DNA of 64,000 nt, from assembly GCF_022818495.1 (NCBI RefSeq), contig NZ_CP089291.1:62001-126000 (forward strand), given 5' to 3'. The stretch comes from Fodinisporobacter ferrooxydans. GTDB taxonomy: Bacteria; Bacillota; Bacilli; Tumebacillales; MYW30-H2. Below, in pieces: positions 56,017 through 64,000 of this stretch. Under the pieces are notes generated by a model that was given only the letters and a program-made list of their open reading frames with translations, was not told the DNA's origin and did not search any database. Within the stretch, counting starts at the first letter, position 1. Every line of letters starts with the position of its first letter. Position numbers and translations under genes: made by a program.

Positions 56017-57915
56017 CTATCGGTTCAGAAGACTGCCCACGTACTGCAATAATTCGTTGGCACAAATCGGACAATATCCGTGTTCTTCCATTAACCGTTT
56101 GGAAACTTCATTGATTTTTTTCAATTGACTTGCATCTGGTGTCTTGTTGGACGTTGTAATCTTTACAACATCTTTGAGATCGGCAAATAACTTCTTCTCG
56201 ATCGCCTCGCGCAACCGTTCATGGGAATTGTATTCAAATTTTTTCCCTTTCCTTGCATATGTGGAAATCCGAATGAGGATTTCTTCCCGGAACGCTTTTT
56301 TCGCATTTTCCGAAATGCCGATTTGTTCTTCAATCGAGCGCATCAGCTTCTCATCAGGATCGATTTCTTCACCTGTAATGGGGTCTCTGAGCTTCTGCCA
56401 GTTGCAATACGCCTCCACATTATCGAGGTAATTCTCCAACAATGTCCTTGCAGACTCCTCAAATGAGAAAACAAATGCTTTCTGTACTTCTTTCTTCGCC
56501 ATATCATCATATTCTTTCCGTGCAACTGCAATAAAGTTGAGCAATCGCTCTTTATCTTCTTTGGAAATGGACGCATGTTGATCCAATCCTTCTTTGATCG
56601 CCCGCAATACGTCAAGTGCGTTGATACAAGCGGTATCACGGCGAATCAAAGCACTGGAGATCCGATTGATCACATAGCGCGGGTCAATGCCGCTCATTCC
56701 TTCATCGGTTGCTTCCGACTTCAATTCGTGGAGATCCTTATCCTTAAAGCCTTCCACAGATTCTCCGTCGTACAAGCGCATTTTCTTCACCAAATCCATA
56801 CCCTGCTTTTTGGATTCCTTTAAACGGGTCATCACGGAGAAAATGGCTGCTGTCCGCAATGCGTGTGGAGCGATGTGAACCTCTTTGAGATCGCTTTGTT
56901 TCACCAATTTTTCGTATATTTTGATTTCATCCGATACACGAAGGTTATACGGAATCGGCATGACAATCATCCGGGATTGCAATGCCTCGTTTTTCTTATT
57001 GGATATAAATGCTTTGTATTCCGTTTCGTTGGTATGTGCTACGATCATTTCATCCGCAGATATCAAAGCGAATCTCCCAGCTTTGAAATTTCCTTCTTGT
57101 GTCAGGCTGAGCAAATGCCAGAGGAATTTTTCATCGCATTTCAACATCTCTTGGAATTCCATGAGTCCGCGATTCGCTTTGTTCAGTTCGCCGTCAAACC
57201 GATAGGCCCTGGGGTCCGATTCCGATCCGAATTCGGAAATGGTCGAAAAGTCAATGCTGCCTGTCAGATCTGCGATATCTTGGGATTTGGGATCGGATGG
57301 ACTGAATGTTCCGATTCCGACCCTTTCATCTTCTGATAAGAGCACGCGTTCGACGACGACATCTTCAATGCGATTGTGATACTCTGTTTGCAGCTTCATC
57401 CGACACGATGGACAAAGATTTCCTTCAATTTTTATGCCATACTCTCGTTCAAACTCCGGCCGTAATTCATTGGGAATCAGATGCAAAGGTTCTTCATGCA
57501 TCGGGCAACCCTTGATACCATATAGAGCGCCGGCATCTGTTTTCGAGTACCGTTCCAATCCACGTTTTAACAGTGTAACGATGGTTGACTTGCCACCGCT
57601 TACGGGTCCCATAAGCAACAAAATCCGTTTGCGTACATCCAGCCTGCGAGCAGCCGAGTGAAAATATTCTTCCACCAGCCGTTCCAATGCATCATTTAGA
57701 CCAAAAATTTCATGGTCAAAAAAATGATACGTTTTCTTTCCATAGTCATCCTCTTCTATTCCAGCCGTAGCAATCATATCGTAGATTCGTGCATGTGCAG
57801 TCATCGCTACTTTTGGATTCTGCCTGACGATATCCATATACTCCCGAAATGAACCTTCCCAAGCGAGTTGCTCTTCTTGCGCCCGATAGGCAACCAGTCG
57901 ATCCAGGAACTCCAT
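56017..57915 (-). CDS. prkA: PrkA serine protein kinase / AAA protein
   Basis: 632 residues, full length for the family. AAA domain with Walker A LMGPVSGGKSTIVT, the Cys-pair insert SCRMKLQTEYH with CPMHEE, and the C-terminal PrkA domain (RDTACINALDVLRAIKEGLD ... GREFEYNSHERLREAIEKKL-like). In spore formers it is needed for efficient sporulation. First gene of the prkA-yhbH(-spoVR) operon; yhbH follows 120 nt downstream. Confidence 0.95.
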   Translation of the reverse strand: MEFLDRLVAYRAQEEQLAWEGSFREYMDIVRQNPKVAMTAHARIYDMIATAGIEEDDYGKKTYHFFDHEIFGLNDALERLVEEYFHSAARRLDVRKRILLLMGPVSGGKSTIVTLLKRGLERYSKTDAGALYGIKGCPMHEEPLHLIPNELRPEFEREYGIKIEGNLCPSCRMKLQTEYHNRIEDVVVERVLLSEDERVGIGTFSPSDPKSQDIADLTGSIDFSTISEFGSESDPRAYRFDGELNKANRGLMEFQEMLKCDEKFLWHLLSLTQEGNFKAGRFALISADEMIVAHTNETEYKAFISNKKNEALQSRMIVMPIPYNLRVSDEIKIYEKLVKQSDLKEVHIAPHALRTAAIFSVMTRLKESKKQGMDLVKKMRLYDGESVEGFKDKDLHELKSEATDEGMSGIDPRYVINRISSALIRRDTACINALDVLRAIKEGLDQHASISKEDKERLLNFIAVARKEYDDMAKKEVQKAFVFSFEESARTLLENYLDNVEAYCNWQKLRDPITGEEIDPDEKLMRSIEEQIGISENAKKAFREEILIRISTYARKGKKFEYNSHERLREAIEKKLFADLKDVVKITTSNKTPDASQLKKINEVSKRLMEEHGYCPICANELLQYVGSLLNR

Positions 57916-58118
57916 CCTCTTTCTCCCCCTCGTTGAACCGGGCCTGTGCGCTTCGCAAAGCCGGTCTTGTTTATCAAAATATAGTAGAGAGGCTTCTTCA
58001 ATATGCCAACATGTTGAATAACTTTGGATAGTTCAAGCAAGTCGTATAATATATGTATGCATGGCTTTTCTTGCAGTTGCCACTTGTTTGCATTCACCGA
58101 CAATTATTTCAAAACAAA

Positions 58119-58147
58119 AAAAACCATCCCCGGCATTTTTAGGAGAT
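58119..58147 (-). terminator. Terminator of trmL
   Basis: CCATCTCC-taaaaatgcc-GGGGATGG followed by eight T on the minus strand, 40 nt after the trmL stop. Confidence 0.85.
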
Positions 58148-58189
58148 GGTATACGATATGCAAGCCGTTCAATTGACTATACGAGTGGT

Positions 58190-58669
58190 TCATTCCAATC
58201 GATCAGTTCCTGTCTGCAATCCGGGGAATCCCAATTGCCGCATTGCTTCAAATGCCACGATCGCCACTGCATTGGACAGATTGAGAGAGCGAGCGTCTGC
58301 TTTCATTGGAATGCGGATACATGTTTCCGCATTTGCCCGCAGCAACTCTTCCGGCAATCCCTTTGTTTCTTTGCCGAATACGAGAAAGTCATCCGCTTGA
58401 TATGCTACATCCGCATAGCTGTATTTTGCCTTTGTCGTCGCATACCAAAAACGTCCATCCGGGTATTTGTTTTGCAATTCGGCAAAGGAATCATGGTATT
58501 CGATATCCGCCAGGTACCAATAATCCAATCCTGCACGTTTCAGATATTTATCATCCGTCGAAAATCCCAAAGGACGCACTAGGTGCAAACGAATGCCCGT
58601 ACCTGCACACGTCCGTACGATATTCCCTGTATTTGGCGGAATTTCTGGTTCGACTAACACAATATGCAT
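58190..58669 (-). CDS. trmL: tRNA (cytidine/uridine-34 2'-O)-methyltransferase TrmL
   Basis: 159 residues, SPOUT fold: MHIVLVEPEIPPNTGNIVRT at the N-terminus, LVFGKETKGLPEELL in the knot and SLNLSNAVAIVAFEAMRQLG at the C-terminus. Methylates the wobble position of tRNA-Leu. Single gene with own terminator. Confidence 0.95.
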   Translation of the reverse strand: MHIVLVEPEIPPNTGNIVRTCAGTGIRLHLVRPLGFSTDDKYLKRAGLDYWYLADIEYHDSFAELQNKYPDGRFWYATTKAKYSYADVAYQADDFLVFGKETKGLPEELLRANAETCIRIPMKADARSLNLSNAVAIVAFEAMRQLGFPGLQTGTDRLE

Positions 58670-58833
58670 ATTCCTTCAACGTTCCTCTCTGCAAACTTCC
58701 CTACTATTATACCAAAGCAAGCCCGAAATTTCTCACGCGTACCATGATTGCCGCCATCAAAAAGTATGCGAAATGTACCTTTAAAACACTCTGGCTTCTG
58801 GCTTTGGCCTCTGGACTCCGGCCTCTGTAAGAT

Positions 58834-59820
58834 TTAAAACTGATCCGGCAATTGGAAAAATAAATACTTTGTATTCTCCGTCCAGGCATAGCTGTCCCGA
58901 TATTCCCAATACCGCCGATGACTCTCCACCGTATGTGCATTGACAAGGGGGCGATTGTACACATCAAACGCCACGATAACCGTATTATGTGTAAAGTGTC
59001 CATCCCCATCCCAGTCATAACAGATGACATCGCCGATCTTCAATTCCCTTGGGTCCTCTACGATTGTCGCATGCCAATGCCCGTTTCCGCCCAAAAACCA
59101 GCGTAAACTGTTGGCAACACTCCAGGAGTAGCTCCAGTTATCATTGGCGCCTCCCCCATGTTGATACCACCATCCTTTGCTGCGGTTTCCCATATGTACC
59201 ATGGGGGCACGACCGGCATGAATACATTGGGAGACAAAATTTGTGCAATCGACTTCAAATTTCCGATATCCCGGATTAAAACGGTCCCACCATTTTTCTG
59301 CATATTTCATCACTTGCATACGGTCATACAAATGTTTTCTAGTACGATTTTGTTTGAGAAATTCCTGATTTTCGTCTTCACTCCCCCCGTTTCCAAGTGA
59401 ATTTTCTATCATTTCTGCAGACTGCGAGTGATGCTTTCCTTCCACTTGTGTTCGACACCGGATAATTTGCCAATTTCCATGATAGGGGGTGATTTCAAGT
59501 ACGTGGCGATAGATCCTGGCTTCATCCTCATAATTGGCTCCATCCCGATAGATCCATTGAATTCGCTCGGCGACTTCTACGGTCGCCAATTCCCGCTTTT
59601 CATCCCAATCAAAAGCGACAATCGCCACATCCGTCGACGTCTTTTTCGTTCGCATGTTGCGAGCCTGACAAAGTTTATGATGTGCCGGTATTTCTCGAAA
59701 AATAAGATCTTCATGAGATCGGTGCCATTCGAAAAGATGCTCGGGATCACCTGTCAACCAAGCATGGTTTTTTCCCCGAAAATACGCCTGTACAAATGCT
59801 TCCATCTCCTGATTTTTCAT
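58834..59820 (-). CDS. Amidase_6 domain protein
   Basis: 328 residues. The C-terminal Amidase_6 domain (RMQVMKYAEKWWDRFNPGYR, catalytic Cys in FEVDCTNFVSQCIHAG, His in GHFTHNTVIVAFD) is a papain-like amidase common in spore formers. The N-terminal 150 residues are a nuclear-transport-factor-like domain. No signal peptide seen, so likely cytosolic or spore-related. Confidence 0.85.
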   Translation of the reverse strand: MKNQEMEAFVQAYFRGKNHAWLTGDPEHLFEWHRSHEDLIFREIPAHHKLCQARNMRTKKTSTDVAIVAFDWDEKRELATVEVAERIQWIYRDGANYEDEARIYRHVLEITPYHGNWQIIRCRTQVEGKHHSQSAEMIENSLGNGGSEDENQEFLKQNRTRKHLYDRMQVMKYAEKWWDRFNPGYRKFEVDCTNFVSQCIHAGRAPMVHMGNRSKGWWYQHGGGANDNWSYSWSVANSLRWFLGGNGHWHATIVEDPRELKIGDVICYDWDGDGHFTHNTVIVAFDVYNRPLVNAHTVESHRRYWEYRDSYAWTENTKYLFFQLPDQF

Positions 59821-60199
59821 GGTTCCGCTCCTTCGCTCACCGATAAATGATCCCTTGCGTCTCCCCTGCCGAGAATCGGTTCAACCGTTCGATGACACTC
59901 GGACCTGTCATTCGCGGCAAATGATCGCCAATTGCCGAAATCCACCATTAAAAGAAATCCGCCAATCGAAAGAAATCTTGCCATTGAAAGAGGTCTCACC
60001 AGAAATGCCATTGGCAATGCGCAATGCCATTCGAAATATCTCTGCGCCCCATGGTTGGCATGATATCGCTCTGTACTAGGAACCCTATGCAAAAACGGAT
60101 TGTACAAATGAGAGAAAAAATATCTTTACGAAATAAACATTTTTGTTATACTGATATACGAAACTTAGTTTTACTAGATGCAACGTTGGAGGAATGAAT
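59821..60199. promoter_or_regulatory. Divergent region before the IclR gene
   Basis: 379 nt without a credible gene. Towards the IclR gene it has TTTACG (60125-60130), 16 bp, TATACT (60147-60152) and the small palindrome AAACTTAGTTT (60161-60171), a possible autoregulatory operator. The stretch 59925-60030 has several similar GCCAAT/GCCATT-GAAAGA-like units. Confidence 0.55.
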
Positions 60200-60943
60200 A
60201 TGGAACAGGAAAAAAATACGGTTCGTGCCGTTGAACGAGCTCTTGATATCCTCCTCTGCTTTACTGGTACGGAAAGTGAACTGGGACTGAGCGAAATTTC
60301 CAAACAAGTCGGGTTGCACAAAAGCACAGTCCATCGATTGCTGGCTTCTCTGGAAAGCCGGGGATTTATCCGGAAGCATCCGCAAAGCGAAAAATATCGC
60401 CTTGGCTGGAGTGTTCTGGAATTGGTAAAGCATGCATTCCAGTCCAACGAACTTGCATCCATCGTTTTGCCGGAAATGGTTCAACTTCGCGATCGAATTA
60501 ATGAAACGATCAGCTTGTATATACGAGCCGGACATGAACGGATTCGCATCCAGGCAGTCGAAAGCCATCACCCCATTCGCAGTGTTGCAAATATCGGACA
60601 TCGATTTCCGCTCTATATTGGCGCATCCGGAAAAGTCTTGCTGGCATTTTCCGATGATTCTGTCCGACAATCTGTTTTTCTGGAAATGAATGAACGCTTT
60701 TCCAAAACCGAACTGGAAAAGCAACTGAATGACATTCAGGAAAAAGGGTTTGCCGTCAGCATTGAGGAACGGGAACCTGGAGGAGCTGCCGTTGCGGCGC
60801 CTATTCTGGACCGCCATGGCCAGTTGATTGCCGCGTTATCCGTATCCGGGCCTGTTGACCGCTTTCATGCACAGGCAGTGGAGCAATTTTCCAAGGAAGT
60901 AATCGCTGCGGCGGAACAGATTTCCAAGATGCTCTTGTACTAA
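60200..60943 (+). CDS. IclR-family transcriptional regulator
   Basis: 247 residues from ATG 60200 (TTGGAGGAATGAAT upstream). N-terminal winged helix (LGLSEISKQVGLHKSTVHRL LASLESRGFI) and C-terminal effector-binding domain (HRFPLYIGASGKVLLAFSDD ... AAVAAPILDRHGQLIAALSV). Effector unknown; may control the adjacent dehydrogenase gene. Confidence 0.9.
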   Translation: MEQEKNTVRAVERALDILLCFTGTESELGLSEISKQVGLHKSTVHRLLASLESRGFIRKHPQSEKYRLGWSVLELVKHAFQSNELASIVLPEMVQLRDRINETISLYIRAGHERIRIQAVESHHPIRSVANIGHRFPLYIGASGKVLLAFSDDSVRQSVFLEMNERFSKTELEKQLNDIQEKGFAVSIEEREPGGAAVAAPILDRHGQLIAALSVSGPVDRFHAQAVEQFSKEVIAAAEQISKMLLY

Positions 60944-61068
60944 TTTCTTTTGGAAATCACACACTATGAGAAATGCTGGGCTTAGGCCCTTTTTCTTTGG
61001 CCCTCATACGTGTTTGATTATATATGTATAAAAATACAATGGAATCTTTCGGTAGGAGTGGAAAACAG

Positions 61069-62145
61069 ATGAAAAAACATACAGTAATCGTTATGGAAGG
61101 CGACCAAACAGGCCAAGAACTGCTGGAGGAATCACTGCGAGTTCTCGATCCATCTGTAACAGGTGTTGCTATCGAATTTCAGCGTTTTGATTTAAGTTTG
61201 GAAAATCGCCGCAACACAAAGAATCAGGTGGTATTTGAAGCTGCTGCCGCTATGCGGGAAACCGGATTTGGACTGAAAGCCGCTACGATTACACCGGAGA
61301 CCAAAGGGGATGTCGGCAGTCCCAATGCGATTTTGCGTGAAGAAATTGACGGTACCGTGATTATCCGTACCGGTCGCAGAATTCCGGGCATTCAGCCGAC
61401 AGCCGGCGTGTATTCACCGATTTCGGTTGTCCGTATGGCCGTTGACGATGCATATGGAGCAAAAGAATGGCGAGAAGGCGATGGTTTGGATGAAATCGCC
61501 TATCGGACGGAAAAAATCACGCGCAAGACTTGTCGCGGCGTAGCGGAAGTCGCTTTCCAGACAGCGCAAAAAATGCGGGCAAAAGTTTTCGGCGGTCCCA
61601 AATATACAGTAAGCCCCGTATATGAAGGCATGTTAAAAGAAGAAATGGATGCTGCAGCCAAGCGCTATCCGCAAATCAAATACGAACCGCAATTGATTGA
61701 CGCCACATACGCATTATTGATGACGACAACAGGAGATCCGCTTGTGATCCCTGCATTAAACCGGGACGGAGATTGCTTAAGTGATTTGGTATTGCAAATG
61801 TTCGGTACAATCGCCGGTTCTGAATCGATCCTGTTAAGCTTCAACGAGGATTGGACGCCAAAAGTGGTGATGGCGGAAGCTCCACATGGCACCGCTCCCG
61901 GGCTTTTCAAAAAAAATGTCGCCAATCCGATGGCGATGATTCTGGCTGGTGCATCATTGCTGTCGTATTTTAACGATGATGCAGCATCTCTTGCATCCCG
62001 CGCCATTTATGAAGCGACATTGGAAGCGATCGTTGACGGTGTGCGGACGGCAGATCTTCATGGCAGCGCAGGGACGACAGAATTTACGGATGAAGTCATC
62101 CGGCGGGTACGAACAAAAATTGAAGTATGGAGCACATTGGGTTAA
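61069..62145 (+). CDS. Isocitrate/isopropylmalate-type dehydrogenase
   Basis: 358 residues from ATG 61069 (GGTAGGAGTGG upstream). VIVMEGDQTGQELLEESLRV at the start, GSPNAILREEIDGTVIIRTG as substrate loop, the metal-binding GDCLSDLVLQMFGTIAGSES and the nucleotide signature EAPHGTAPGL. Substrate (isocitrate, homoisocitrate or isopropylmalate) cannot be set from sequence alone, though the SPN..LR pattern favours isocitrate. Confidence 0.85.
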   Translation: MKKHTVIVMEGDQTGQELLEESLRVLDPSVTGVAIEFQRFDLSLENRRNTKNQVVFEAAAAMRETGFGLKAATITPETKGDVGSPNAILREEIDGTVIIRTGRRIPGIQPTAGVYSPISVVRMAVDDAYGAKEWREGDGLDEIAYRTEKITRKTCRGVAEVAFQTAQKMRAKVFGGPKYTVSPVYEGMLKEEMDAAAKRYPQIKYEPQLIDATYALLMTTTGDPLVIPALNRDGDCLSDLVLQMFGTIAGSESILLSFNEDWTPKVVMAEAPHGTAPGLFKKNVANPMAMILAGASLLSYFNDDAASLASRAIYEATLEAIVDGVRTADLHGSAGTTEFTDEVIRRVRTKIEVWSTLG

Positions 62146-62186
62146 ATGTCGATTGTTTTCGATACAATTTCCATGAAAATAGGGAG

Positions 62187-62216
62187 ATAAGGGCAGAAAT
62201 GTTTCTGTCCTTTTCT
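62187..62216 (+). terminator. Terminator of the dehydrogenase gene
   Basis: AAGGGCAGAAA-tg-TTTCTGTCCTT followed by TTCTTTTT on the plus strand. The rest up to 62436 is AT-rich with no gene. Confidence 0.85.
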
Positions 62217-62436
62217 TTTTCCATCTAAAAAACACCCTCTGTCAGAAAAATGTTATATGCGATTCCATTTCAAATAACTCTCTATTAATAAATTTTATCT
62301 ACTAACAATTTTTATAACATATTAAAAATTGGTATGTTTTCCTCCAGAACGTGAATACTACGTTTTGTCATTTAGCAGATTTCAGATGCAATGCTAACGA
62401 TTCCGACAATAGAATGCGTTTCAGGAGTGAAAACAT

Positions 62437-63774
62437 GTGGACACAGTACTCATTAGCCGGATGATGATCGGCATTACACTAGGCTTTCATATCATTTTTG
62501 CCACTCTTGGCGTAGGCATTCCTTTTATGATCCTGTTGGCCGAGTGGTTCGGGATGATTCGAAAGGATCCGCAATACAGCCTGCTGGCGAGGCGGTGGGC
62601 GCGCGGTTATTCGATTACTGTCGCAGTTGGCGTTGTGACGGGAACGATCATCGGATTGCAGTTATCTTTATTTTTCCCTGGGTTTATGCGGATTGCCGGA
62701 CATGTCATATCTTTGCCGCTGTTTTTGGAGACGTTCGCGTTTTTTTTCGAAGCGATCTTTCTCGGCATATACTTATACACTTGGGATCGTTTCAAAAAGC
62801 CGGTCACACATCTGTTGTTGTTGTTTCCCGTTGTCATCGGCTCGGGATTGTCCGCCTTTTTTATCACAACCGTCAATGCTTTCATGAATACGCCACAAGG
62901 ATTCACCATTCGAAACGGAGTCATACTTGAAATCGATCCGCTCAAATCGATGTTCAATCCTGCCACGCCTACGGAAACAACACATGTCATTGCATCGGCC
63001 TATATGACTTGTGCCGCCGTTTTGGCCGCAATCAGCGCATTTTATATCTTGCGCGGCAAACGGATCGATTACTACCGGAAAGCTCTGCGCTTGACTGCCG
63101 GAACTACGTTCGTGTTGACACTGGCAACATCGATTATCGGCGATCTGTCGGGAAAATTTTTAGCAAACCAGCAGCCGGAAAAATTAGCGGCAGCAGAATG
63201 GCTGTTTCATTCGGAATCACCTGCCGACCTATTGATCGGCGGCGTGCTTGACCCTGTTACACAGCAAGTGAAATATGGGATTAAAATTCCCGGACTGCTC
63301 AGTTTCCTTGCACACGATGATTTTCATTCAAAGGTTATTGGTTTAAATGAATTCCCCAGGGATTTATGGCCGCCGCTCTTTGTGCATTATCTATTTGATT
63401 TGATGGTTTCCGTCGGAATATTCAGCGCGGCTGTCACCGCTTTTTTTGTATGCATTCGCTATCTGATCAGCCGCCTGGAATGGAATCGCTGGCTTTTGCG
63501 CGCACTCCTGATCAATGGACCGCTGTCGATGCTGGCGATTGAATTTGGTTGGACGTATGCGGAAATCGGCCGTCAACCATGGATTTTAAGGGGGTATATG
63601 AAAGTGGCGGAAGCGGCCACCACATCCCCGCAAGCCGGCAGCATGCTCGTTGTATTCTGCGCCCTCTACCTCGTCCTTGGAATCCTTAGTTCCTATATTT
63701 TGATGCGCATGGCAAGCAGCAATCCGGTGGAAAATGAAATGGAAAAACGGGGAGTGAAATGGAATGCCATATGA
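62437..63774 (+). CDS. cydA: Cytochrome bd-type quinol oxidase subunit I
   Basis: 445 residues from GTG 62437 (AGGAGTGAAAAC upstream). Typical helices with the heme ligand His in LGFHIIFATLGVGIPF, the quinol region and GRQPW in EFGWTYAEIGRQPWILRG. The short Q-loop and length place it among the CIO/YthA-type bd oxidases. Membrane protein of the aerobic chain, with subunit II encoded next. Confidence 0.95.
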   Translation: MDTVLISRMMIGITLGFHIIFATLGVGIPFMILLAEWFGMIRKDPQYSLLARRWARGYSITVAVGVVTGTIIGLQLSLFFPGFMRIAGHVISLPLFLETFAFFFEAIFLGIYLYTWDRFKKPVTHLLLLFPVVIGSGLSAFFITTVNAFMNTPQGFTIRNGVILEIDPLKSMFNPATPTETTHVIASAYMTCAAVLAAISAFYILRGKRIDYYRKALRLTAGTTFVLTLATSIIGDLSGKFLANQQPEKLAAAEWLFHSESPADLLIGGVLDPVTQQVKYGIKIPGLLSFLAHDDFHSKVIGLNEFPRDLWPPLFVHYLFDLMVSVGIFSAAVTAFFVCIRYLISRLEWNRWLLRALLINGPLSMLAIEFGWTYAEIGRQPWILRGYMKVAEAATTSPQAGSMLVVFCALYLVLGILSSYILMRMASSNPVENEMEKRGVKWNAI

Positions 63775-64000
63775 ATTGATCGGAATTTCCGTTTTATGGA
63801 TATTTCTTTATGGGTATGTAATCACCGCTTCCATTGATTTTGGCGCCGGATTTTTTTCCTACTACGGTAAAATGACAGGCAAAGGCGAAATGATTCATGC
63901 GGTCATTTCCCGCTATCTTTCACCCGTGTGGGAAGTGACGAATGTTTTTTTGGTGTTCTTTTTTGTCGGCATTGTCGGGTTTTTTCCGGAAACGGCATAT
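63764..64000 (+). CDS. cydB: Cytochrome bd-type quinol oxidase subunit II, 5' part
   Basis: 79 codons from ATG 63764 to the window edge, overlapping cydA by 11 nt. MPYELIGISVLWIFLYGYVI then TASIDFGAGFFSYYG, the usual N-terminal helix and DFGAG motif of CydB, then YLSPVWEVTNVFLVFFFVGI. C-terminus outside the window. Confidence 0.95.
   Translation, partial: MPYELIGISVLWIFLYGYVITASIDFGAGFFSYYGKMTGKGEMIHAVISRYLSPVWEVTNVFLVFFFVGIVGFFPETAY

Noticed and set aside
56863-57336. 157-residue plus-strand frame opposite prkA
   Set aside because: Antisense shadow of a conserved gene, no ribosome-binding site, no recognisable domain.
59817-60107. 96-residue minus-strand frame upstream of the amidase gene
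   Set aside because: Odd composition, no good start signal, and it overlaps the amidase start; more likely promoter and leader DNA.
60190-60817. Long minus-strand frame opposite the IclR gene
   Set aside because: Mirror of the IclR coding frame; the plus-strand gene has clear family motifs.

Overview
The window is the right-hand 54.9 kb of a large, mosaic, contractile-tailed (myovirus-type) prophage plus about 9 kb of host chromosome. The host is an endospore-forming member of the Firmicutes: next to the prophage lie prkA and yhbH (sporulation/stress kinase-operon genes), trmL, an Amidase_6 protein, an IclR regulator, an isocitrate/isopropylmalate-type dehydrogenase and cydAB. The combination points to Bacillales (Bacillaceae or Alicyclobacillaceae); the species cannot be fixed from sequence reading alone.

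Layout: 1-30.3 kb is the late region, read leftward on the minus strand. Going from right to left it holds an ArpU-type late regulator, a noncoding stretch with two structured RNAs, a small tyrosine recombinase, terminase small and large subunits, portal, MuF-type minor head protein, a moron block (XRE pair, Rha/KilAC antirepressor, CdiA-CT-like RNase and probable immunity protein), connector-type proteins, a homing-endonuclease module, prohead protease, scaffold-like protein, major capsid protein, tail sheath, tube, tail assembly chaperones with a likely frameshift, and a tape measure protein cut by the window edge. 30.3-46 kb is the early operon, also minus strand: many tiny Zn-ribbon proteins, a cytosine methyltransferase, a DnaC-like loader, a replication initiator with iterons inside its gene, a LysM protein, RecT and a YqaJ-type exonuclease. 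46-54.9 kb is the lysogeny region: an unusual chain of divergent XRE repressor cassettes, each with a consensus minus-strand promoter and its own operator palindrome, then a CRISPR-repeat-like element, an ImmA-type protease, a two-gene accessory module and a large serine recombinase.

Three mobile elements sit inside the prophage: an IS110-family element that splits a neck/tail gene, a Mu/Tn7-like four-gene transposon (31551-35119) that splits a small early gene with a 7-bp target duplication, and an IS200/IS605 remnant with the tnpB 3' end. Two homing-type endonuclease genes are also present.

The serine recombinase gene ends next to a truncated yhbH (DUF444) gene, so the phage has integrated into a sporulation-associated gene; the missing 3' end of yhbH must lie beyond the other prophage end, outside this window.

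The most noteworthy items are the tandem array of repressor switches, a 251-nt tRNA-Leu-like noncoding RNA with its own promoter and terminators, a solitary type I-C-like CRISPR repeat (candidate RNA anti-CRISPR), the RNase toxin-immunity pair among head genes, and the yhbH integration site. All names come from motif reading; no database search was run.
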